Shown here one piece after another: positions 27,184 through 33,330 of a stretch of 64,000 nucleotides of DNA. The stretch comes from Corallococcus coralloides DSM 2259 (GTDB taxonomy: Bacteria; Myxococcota; Myxococcia; Myxococcales; Myxococcaceae), in NCBI RefSeq assembly GCF_000255295.1, contig NC_017030.1:8158328-8222327 (forward strand), read 5' to 3'. The stretch's first letter is position 1. Each line of letters opens with the position of its first letter. A model generated the notes under the pieces. It was not told where the DNA came from. It saw only the letters and a list, made by a program, of their open reading frames with translations, and made no database searches. A program made the translations under genes and the position numbers.

Positions 27184-27818
27184 GGGACCAGCCGCTTGCG
27201 GCTCGCCGCGTACTCGGCGTAGCCCGGAAAGGAGCCCAGCAGGAGCCGCTCCTCGTGCCGGATGCGCAGGAGGACCGCCGGCACGAACAGCAGCGCGAAC
27301 ACCGCGATGCCCACGACCGCGGGGAACACCAGCAGGTAGCCCACGTGCGCCAGCAGCATGCCGGTGTACGCCGGGTGCCGGAGCCTCCGGTACACGCCTT
27401 CCGTCACGAGCAGGCTCGCGTCCGGCAGCCGCACCCGGTGCGAATAGGCCTTCCCCAACGTGCGGATGGCCGTGAGCCGCAGCGACACCCCGGCGATGAA
27501 GCAGAACAGCCCCACGGCTCGCGGCACCGGCCCCACATCCAGCGTGGGGAGCGCGACCGCCAGGAGGATGGTGGTCAGACGGGCAATCGCATACAGCTCC
27601 AGCGTGGCGCTGTCCCGCTCCGCGGTGGGCTTGCTCGTCTCCCGCAGCGTCACCCGGCTCTCCACCAGCATCCACGTCACGTACAGGCCCAGCATCAGGG
27701 CCGCGATGGGCCGGCTGTCCTCCGGCGTCCGCAGCACCTGACGGATGCCCAGCGGAATCAGCAGCCCCACGCCCGTCACCAGCAGCAGCGTGGGCATCCA
27801 ACGGTGCAGGCCCTTCAT
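27171..27818 (-). CDS. Isoprenylcysteine carboxyl methyltransferase-like protein (215 aa)
   Basis: An integral membrane protein with five to six helices. The C-terminal pattern LVTEGVYRRLRHPAYTGMLL is the conserved ICMT/PEMT-type SAM-binding segment (G-x-Y-x-x-x-R-H-P-x-Y-x-G), followed by RIRHEERLLLGSFPGYAEYA, where EE and Y are conserved. Family members methylate carboxyl groups of prenylated substrates or phospholipid headgroups using S-adenosylmethionine at the membrane. The ATG at 27818 overlaps the AfsA-like stop by four bases. In this operon the likely substrate is the same hydrophobic, perhaps prenylated, molecule made by its neighbours. Confidence 0.87.
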   Translation of the reverse strand: MKGLHRWMPTLLLVTGVGLLIPLGIRQVLRTPEDSRPIAALMLGLYVTWMLVESRVTLRETSKPTAERDSATLELYAIARLTTILLAVALPTLDVGPVPRAVGLFCFIAGVSLRLTAIRTLGKAYSHRVRLPDASLLVTEGVYRRLRHPAYTGMLLAHVGYLLVFPAVVGIAVFALLFVPAVLLRIRHEERLLLGSFPGYAEYAASRKRLVPWVW

Positions 27819-28639
27819 GACGCCGCCTTCGCGCTCACGGCGCCAATCAGCCCCGAGTAGCAGCAGGTGTCTTCCTGCCAGCCCTGCACGGCGATCCACA
27901 TGCGGTTGCGGCGCCCGTCGCTGCGCACCGGCTCCGCCCACTCCGGGAGCCGGAAGCTGGCGAAGGTGCGGATCACCACCGGCACGTCGGTGCGCACGAA
28001 GCGCCGGAACTCCAGCGTCAGGCGCGTCAGGATGAGCGACCAGTCCAGCGGCAGCCCCACACCGTGGATGGCCGCGATGGCCGCCTGCCGGGCCAGCTCC
28101 GTGAGGAGCATGCCCTGCACGTGCTCGGAGGGATGGTCGAAGACGAACTCCGGCGAATCGGTGAACGCGTTGAACTGATGGAGCGCCCCCACCCGGCAGG
28201 CGTTGGCGAGCAGCACGTTCGCCGGGTCGCGCTTGTGCACGAGCACCGGGTCGATGCGCTCCAGCGGCCGGGCCTGCTCCGCCTCACTGAAGGACTGCCG
28301 TCCCTCGGAGACGGGGTTGCGCACGGGGATGCGGGCCAGGAGCTCGGAGACGTTCTCCGGCGGATCCTTCTTCCACTGCTCGCCCACGCGCACGCCCACT
28401 GGCGTGGCATCCGCCCACTCCGCCAGCGCGGGGAACTCGGCGGCGCGCGCGCCCAGGTAGAGGCCGCAGTGCTCCTGCAGCACGGCGGCCAGGAACTCCG
28501 CCTCCTCCACGCTCTTCACCGGGATGCGACAGGGGTGCTCGACTTCCGAAAGAAGGGGGTCCGGGACGAGCAGGAAGGGGACGGCCTCCGGCGACGCCAC
28601 CCGCAAGCGGCGCTCGGGATGACTGGAAACGGAATCCAT
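27815..28639 (-). CDS. AfsA-type hotdog protein (A-factor biosynthesis-like, 274 aa)
   Basis: Resembles AfsA, the enzyme that joins a beta-ketoacyl-thioester to dihydroxyacetone phosphate to start gamma-butyrolactone hormone synthesis in Streptomyces. The signature VHKRDPANVLLANACR (residues 134-149) corresponds to the VHKR...VLLT strand of the AfsA hotdog repeat, and FDHPSEHVQGMLLTELARQ (168-186) to the following helix with its E-x-x-RQ. An N-terminal repeat is less clear, though GVRVGEQWKKDPPENVSE could be a remnant. Length is close to AfsA (about 300). First gene of a five-gene operon. Its ribosome binding site lies in a hairpin (28642-28672). Family membership is fairly sure; the actual product is inferred. 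Confidence 0.8.
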   Translation of the reverse strand: MDSVSSHPERRLRVASPEAVPFLLVPDPLLSEVEHPCRIPVKSVEEAEFLAAVLQEHCGLYLGARAAEFPALAEWADATPVGVRVGEQWKKDPPENVSELLARIPVRNPVSEGRQSFSEAEQARPLERIDPVLVHKRDPANVLLANACRVGALHQFNAFTDSPEFVFDHPSEHVQGMLLTELARQAAIAAIHGVGLPLDWSLILTRLTLEFRRFVRTDVPVVIRTFASFRLPEWAEPVRSDGRRNRMWIAVQGWQEDTCCYSGLIGAVSAKAAS

Positions 28640-28641
28640 GT

Positions 28642-28672
28642 CTGCCTTTCTCCAACTGAGGGGGAAAGGCAG
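28642..28672 (-). promoter_or_regulatory. Hairpin covering the ribosome binding site of the AfsA-like gene
   Basis: Perfect 9-bp inverted repeat CTGCCTTTC / GAAAGGCAG with a 13-base loop, ending two bases before the ATG at 28639. In the mRNA the 3' arm includes the AAAGG that forms the ribosome binding site, 5 bases from the start. Folding would hide it, so translation of the operon's first gene could be controlled by something that opens the stem. Confidence 0.6.
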
Positions 28673-28735
28673 TCTAGGAATCGCGATGTCTCAACACGAG
28701 AACCGGGGAAGGCCCGCTTTCACGAGGCGGGAGAT

Positions 28736-28761
28736 CAGACCCGCAGGGATTCGTGGGTCTG
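28736..28761. promoter_or_regulatory. Dyad upstream of the AfsA-like operon
   Basis: CAGACCC / GGGTCTG, 7 bp perfect with a 12-base spacer, about 100-120 bases upstream of the AfsA-like start. It is flanked by two direct copies of TTTCACGA (28718-28725 and 28762-28769). Candidate operator for a regulator of the operon, or a terminator for the preceding gene that ends at 28829. Confidence 0.4.
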
Positions 28762-28828
28762 TTTCACGAACCATCATGACACGTCGCGAAATGCGTCTTG
28801 GATTGAGACGGCCGGTGCGCCCTCCGGC

Positions 28829-30595
28829 TCACTGTCCCTCGGGAGACTCCGGTTCACAGCGGACCAGCACCTCCAGCTTCTCCCCACCACCGCCCAGGTA
28901 GATGGTGCCCGTCGTGGGCGTCGCGTCGGAGTACTGGCGACCCACCGCCACGCGCACGTGGTGTGTCTGCGTGAGGATACCGTTCGTGGGATCGAAGCCC
29001 TTCCAGCCGACCTCCGGAAGGTAGACCTGCACCCACGCGTGGGAGGCCTCCGCCTGCGCCGTGTTCGCGTGCTTGGGCCCCGTGTAGAGGTAGCCGCACA
29101 CGTAGCGCGCCGGCACACCCAAGAGACGCGCCAGGCAGATGAACACGTTGGCGAAGTCCTGACACACGCCCTTGCGCGCCGAGTACACGCTGAAGGCCGT
29201 GGTGTTCAGCGTCGTGGTGCCCTGCGCGTACTGGTACTCCTTGAAGATGGAGTAGTTGATGTCCAGCAGCGTGTCCAAGAGGTCGTAGTCGTTGCGGCGC
29301 GCGAAGCTCATCGCGTACTCCAGCAACTCCTCCAGCTGCGTGTCCGGCAGCTCCGGCGGCAGCAGGTACGGCTGGAGCATGTTCGCCTGCCACGGCATCC
29401 ACACCAGCGGCAGCACCGAGCGCACGTGCAGCGGCCGGTACCCCAGCGGATCCGTGTCCCGCAGCTCCACGCGCGAACGGGCCTCCATCACCAGCTCCGT
29501 GTAGGGCGTGTCCACCACCGCGCGGCGCACGCGGTTGCCGAAGACGTCCTCGTACTCCGACCGCGTCACCCCTACCGACAGCTTCACTTCATGTGACAGC
29601 AGCGACTGGAGCCGGTCATGCATCGGCGTCAGCCGAAGCAGGTGCGAGCTGCGCTCCACCGGCCTGTCGTAGCGGTAGACCGTGCGGTGCAACACGTCCA
29701 TCACCCGCACCGGCATCTCCGGCGGCCGGCGCAGGCGGCTTCGCGCCTCGAACTCCGCCGCCATCGCGGGCGCGACCGTCCCCTTCCCTTCCGCCTCCGG
29801 CGGCAGCACCTCCACACGGATGGCCCCCTGGCGCACCAGCACCAGCGCGCCCGGCGACAGCTGCGTCCAGTTCGCGTCCACCTCCGTGCGCGACGCCAGC
29901 GGCTGCGTGGCGACGATGACGCCCTTGCGGCTCTTGGCGCCCCGGCGCGTGAGGTCCAGCTCCACGTCGTCGTCGCCCAGCACCAGCCGCTCGTAGGGCG
30001 GCGACACCTGCCATACCCACGCCTGCGTCGCGTTGGTGCGGTCCGCGTACACACACAAATCCCTGCCGTCCGACACCACCAGCGTCAGCGGCCCCAGGCG
30101 GTTCATCTCCTCCAGCCACGCGCGCAGGCGGGGCGCGTCCACGTCCCCCAGGCTCCGCCAGCCCTGCTCCTGCATCCAGTCCAGGAAGCGGCAGAACAGC
30201 GTCTCCGAGTCCGTGGAGCCCACCGGTTCGAAGCGCGCCCCCGGCGCGATCTGGAGCCGCTGCTCCAGGCTGCCGCTGTGCGCGAGCAGCCAGTCCCGGC
30301 CCCAGGCGCTGCGCACGAAGGGCTGCGTGTTGGCCTCCGTGAGAGGGCCCCACGTCGCCGTGCGCAGGTGCAGCATCAGCAGCGAGGACTCCAGCGGATC
30401 CCACGTGGCCACCAGCTCACTGCGGCGGCTGTGCAGCTGGGGCGCGGCTTCCTTGAGCACCGTGGCCGCGAACTCGCCGCCCGGGTAGTAGCCCACGCCC
30501 CAGCCGTCCGGAGGCTTCTGTCCGGGGGCGAGGCAGCGCAGGTCCAGGCCAGGGGCGAGCTCTCCCTCGAAGGACAGCGCGAGCAGGTTCAACAT
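28829..30595 (-). CDS. Glutamine amidotransferase-like/transglutaminase fusion (588 aa)
   Basis: N-terminal residues 1-270 match class II glutamine amidotransferases of the YafJ type (LLALSFEGELAPG; GWGVGYYPGG; LHLRTATWGPLTEANTQPF; LLAHSGSL). However, the N-terminal nucleophile Cys2 is missing: the chain begins Met-Leu (codon TTG). Residues 300-588 are a bacterial transglutaminase-like domain with its N-terminal beta module (LHRTVYRYDRPVERSSHLLRL) and an intact triad Cys478 (RKGVCQDFAN), His519 (ASHAWVQV) and Asp535 (GFDPTNG). It is the third gene of a conserved trio with the alpha-E and circularly permuted ATP-grasp proteins, thought to build or break a peptide-like product. The start is 11 bases after the alpha-E stop. 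Confidence 0.88.
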   Translation of the reverse strand: MLNLLALSFEGELAPGLDLRCLAPGQKPPDGWGVGYYPGGEFAATVLKEAAPQLHSRRSELVATWDPLESSLLMLHLRTATWGPLTEANTQPFVRSAWGRDWLLAHSGSLEQRLQIAPGARFEPVGSTDSETLFCRFLDWMQEQGWRSLGDVDAPRLRAWLEEMNRLGPLTLVVSDGRDLCVYADRTNATQAWVWQVSPPYERLVLGDDDVELDLTRRGAKSRKGVIVATQPLASRTEVDANWTQLSPGALVLVRQGAIRVEVLPPEAEGKGTVAPAMAAEFEARSRLRRPPEMPVRVMDVLHRTVYRYDRPVERSSHLLRLTPMHDRLQSLLSHEVKLSVGVTRSEYEDVFGNRVRRAVVDTPYTELVMEARSRVELRDTDPLGYRPLHVRSVLPLVWMPWQANMLQPYLLPPELPDTQLEELLEYAMSFARRNDYDLLDTLLDINYSIFKEYQYAQGTTTLNTTAFSVYSARKGVCQDFANVFICLARLLGVPARYVCGYLYTGPKHANTAQAEASHAWVQVYLPEVGWKGFDPTNGILTQTHHVRVAVGRQYSDATPTTGTIYLGGGGEKLEVLVRCEPESPEGQ

Positions 30596-30606
30596 GGCGG
30601 CGGACT

Positions 30607-31593
30607 CTATCCGGCCATCTCCTGGGTGCCCACCTGCGCGGGCGCCTTGCCGAAAAAATCACGGGTGATGCTCGTGCAGAGCGCGTCCGTGCCCTCCACC
30701 ATGCGCGTGAGCAGCGCGTGCACCGACGCGCCCTCCGGCTCCAGCGTCTGGGGCTTCAGCTGTTCCACCAGGGGCACCAGCTGGTTCAGGCACTCCTCTC
30801 CCGGCTGCCCCCGGCCCACCACCGGACACAGGTGTCCCAGGTAGCGCCAGGCGGACTCCAGGCAGTGGCGCACGGAGCGCGGGAAGCGCGGCTCGAACAG
30901 CAGGAACGCCGCCACCGCGTCTCCCGTCACCCGGCCCTGGTGGCTCTTCATGAAGGGCTCGAAGCCGGAGCATGCGCGCAGGAGCGACAGCCACAGCGCC
31001 GTCTCCACCACGCGGTGCGTGTGCCGCATCTGGCTGAAGACGTGGTGGTGCACGTCCAACAGCCGCGACGTCTGCCCCACCCGCTCCAGCATCACGCCCA
31101 GCCAGATGAACTCCTGGGGCGTGTCGTGCAGCATGGTGCTGTCCAGGAAGCCCAGGCACAGCTGCACCATGCGCCGGATGTGCTGGTAGAAGCCGAAGCG
31201 CGACGCGGCGTACTCCGCCCGGCCCGCCTCGCCGGTGAGGAAGTGGTACAGCTCGTTGGTCACCTCCCAGCACTCGCGGCTGATCACCTCGCGGATGGTG
31301 CGCGCGTTGTCCCGCGCCATCACCACCGTGGCCATCAGGCTGGAAAGGTTGTCCTCCTCCCAGGTGAGGAAGTCCTGCACCTTCTCGCCGTCGGCTTCCG
31401 CCTTCGCGCCGTGCTTGCGCGCGAAGGCTTCGCGCTCGCCGAAGATGGCCAGCGCCGGCATCCAGGACTGGTCCGCGGGCAGGTCCGCGTCCAGCGCCAG
31501 CTGATCCGTCATCTGCAGCACCCGCGCGACGCTCTCCAGCCGCTCCAGGTAGCGCCCCAGCCAGAAGCAGTGCTCCGCGATGCGGGCGATCAT
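30607..31593 (-). CDS. Alpha-E domain-containing protein (328 aa)
   Basis: An all-helical cytoplasmic protein of the alpha-E family. The N-terminus MIARIAEHCFWLGRYLERLE is the family signature, and later HDTPQEFIWLGVMLERVGQTSRLLDVHHH is also typical. It has no known independent activity but is nearly always next to a circularly permuted ATP-grasp protein and a transglutaminase, as here, and is believed to be part of the same peptide-bond-forming system. The ATG at 31593 has a strong AGGAGG site and overlaps the ATP-grasp stop by four bases. Confidence 0.92.
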   Translation of the reverse strand: MIARIAEHCFWLGRYLERLESVARVLQMTDQLALDADLPADQSWMPALAIFGEREAFARKHGAKAEADGEKVQDFLTWEEDNLSSLMATVVMARDNARTIREVISRECWEVTNELYHFLTGEAGRAEYAASRFGFYQHIRRMVQLCLGFLDSTMLHDTPQEFIWLGVMLERVGQTSRLLDVHHHVFSQMRHTHRVVETALWLSLLRACSGFEPFMKSHQGRVTGDAVAAFLLFEPRFPRSVRHCLESAWRYLGHLCPVVGRGQPGEECLNQLVPLVEQLKPQTLEPEGASVHALLTRMVEGTDALCTSITRDFFGKAPAQVGTQEMAG

Positions 31594-33062
31594 GCGTCCT
31601 CCTTCTGCACCCAGGTGTCCTTGGAGCCACCACCCTGGCTGGAGTTCACCACGTAGGAGCCCGCGCGCAGCGCCACGCGCGACAGGCCTCCTGGCAGCAC
31701 CCAGGGCCCCTGCGGCGAGGTGAGGATGTACGGGCGCAGGTCCACGCGGCGGGCCACGACCTGACCGCTCGCCGCGTCCCAGGTGGGGCACGTGGACAGC
31801 TCCACGCGCGGCTGCGCGATGTAGCGGCGCGGCTGGGCGAGGATGCGCTGGCGGAAGTCCTCGCGCTCCTCCTTCGTGGACTGCGGTCCCATCAACATGC
31901 CGTAGCCGCCGGCCTCGTCCACCGCCTTCACCACCAGCTCCTCCAGGTGCTCCAGCACGTAGCGGCGGTCGTCCTCGCGCGCGCAGACGTACGTGGGCAC
32001 CTGCGCGAGCAGCGCGGGCTCCCCCAGGTAGTAGCGGATGATTTCCGGCACGAACGCGTACACCGCCTTGTCGTCCGCCACGCCGTTGCCCGGCGCGTTG
32101 GCGAGCGCCACGTTGCCCGCGGCCCACGCACGCATCAGCCCCGGAACGCCCAGCATGCTGTCCGGGCGGAAGGCCTCCGGGTCGATGAAGGCGTCGTCGA
32201 TGCGGCGGTAGATGACGTGCACGCGCTTGGGTCCGCGCGTGGTGCGCAGCCATACGCGGTCGTCGTCCACGAAGAGGTCCGCGCCGTGCACCAGCTCCAC
32301 GCCCATGGTGCGCGCGAGGAAGCTGTGCTCGAAGTAGGCGGAGTTGTACGGGCCCGGCGTCAGCACCACCGCGGTGGAGCGGTCCGGATCCACCGGCGAT
32401 GACGCGCGCAGCGTCTCCGCGAGCTTCGCCGGGTAGTGGTCCACGCGCCGCACCCGCGTGCGCTCCAGCACCTCCGGCAGCACGCGCTTGGAGAGCACCC
32501 GCCCCTCCATCACGTACGACACGCCCGACGGCGTGCGCAGGTTGTCCTCCAGCACGCGGAAGGTGCCCTGCCCGTCGCGGATGAGGTCGATGCCCGCGAT
32601 GTGGATGCGCACGCCGCCCGCCGGCCGCACCCCGCGCAGCTTCGGCAGGTACTGGGACGTGCCCAGCACCATGGCCTTGAGCTCCGGGCGTCCTTCGAAG
32701 ATGCGCTGCTCGCCGTAGACGTCGTCCAGGAACAGGCCCAGCGCTCTCACGCGCTGCTCCAGCCCGCGCTCCACCTGCGCCCAGTCCGACGCCGACACCA
32801 GCCGGGGGATGAGGCAGAAGGGGAAGATGCGCTCCGTGCCGCGCCGGTCCGCGTAGACGGAGAACGTCACGCCCTGGTTCATCAGCGCCCGCTCCGCCAG
32901 CGCCTGCATCCGGGAGAACTCCTCCGGGGAGCGCGCGCCCAGCCGATCCAGCAATCGCAGCACGTCCGGCCGTGGCGTGTCGCCCGCGCCCAACAGCTCA
33001 TCCCAGGTGCCCGGCTGGATGGCGTATCCGTCGAAGAGTCCTCGGACCTGAAGCTGCCTCAT
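31590..33062 (-). CDS. Circularly permuted ATP-grasp type 2 protein (490 aa)
   Basis: Belongs to the DUF404/DUF407 circularly permuted ATP-grasp family. Visible features include VTFSVYADRRGTERIFPFCLIPR in the N-terminal part, FRVLEDNLRTPSGVSYVMEGR (the metal-binding E-D-N segment placed before the rest of the domain because of the permutation), VIYRRIDDAFIDPEAF, NAPGNGVADDKAVYAFVPE and VVKAVDEAGGYGMLMG near the C-terminus. It is predicted to ligate an amino acid or peptide carboxylate to an amine. First gene of the trio with the alpha-E and transglutaminase fusion. The 268 bases upstream contain clear dyads. Confidence 0.92.
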   Translation of the reverse strand: MRQLQVRGLFDGYAIQPGTWDELLGAGDTPRPDVLRLLDRLGARSPEEFSRMQALAERALMNQGVTFSVYADRRGTERIFPFCLIPRLVSASDWAQVERGLEQRVRALGLFLDDVYGEQRIFEGRPELKAMVLGTSQYLPKLRGVRPAGGVRIHIAGIDLIRDGQGTFRVLEDNLRTPSGVSYVMEGRVLSKRVLPEVLERTRVRRVDHYPAKLAETLRASSPVDPDRSTAVVLTPGPYNSAYFEHSFLARTMGVELVHGADLFVDDDRVWLRTTRGPKRVHVIYRRIDDAFIDPEAFRPDSMLGVPGLMRAWAAGNVALANAPGNGVADDKAVYAFVPEIIRYYLGEPALLAQVPTYVCAREDDRRYVLEHLEELVVKAVDEAGGYGMLMGPQSTKEEREDFRQRILAQPRRYIAQPRVELSTCPTWDAASGQVVARRVDLRPYILTSPQGPWVLPGGLSRVALRAGSYVVNSSQGGGSKDTWVQKEDA

Positions 33063-33202
33063 GGTGGACCTCGTCTCGTCACCGAAGACATACGACGCCC
33101 TGCGTCAACCGCACTGTAGCGAGGGCTGGAGGCGTGTGACAGAAGCCGGCCGCGCACGTGCGGGTTCCCGAGGGCGGCGGCCGATGGTGAACACATGAAA
33201 CA

Positions 33203-33213
33203 GGTGTGACACC
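33203..33213. promoter_or_regulatory. Perfect 11-base palindrome GGTGTGACACC
   Basis: A symmetric 11-mer in the divergent region between the ATP-grasp gene (start 33062) and the ELWxxDGT gene (start 33331). It is the right size for a dimeric regulator half-site pair. Confidence 0.35.
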
Positions 33214-33224
33214 GGCGGTGCGCA

Positions 33225-33247
33225 ACCTGTCGGACAGTCGGACAGGT
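33225..33247. promoter_or_regulatory. ACCTGTC/GACAGGT dyad in divergent promoter region
   Basis: Perfect 7-bp inverted repeat with a 9-base spacer, plus an outer CAACC...GGTTG pair and two tandem GTCGGACA units inside. It lies about 85-105 bases before the ELWxxDGT gene and about 165 before the ATP-grasp gene. Candidate operator controlling one or both. Confidence 0.45.
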
Positions 33248-33330
33248 CGTGGGTTGTAGCCCGGCGGGGGCGTGATGACGGTGCGCCCCCAGCAGGACAG
33301 GTGGCGGGCAGGCGGGCGTGGGAGGCGGGC

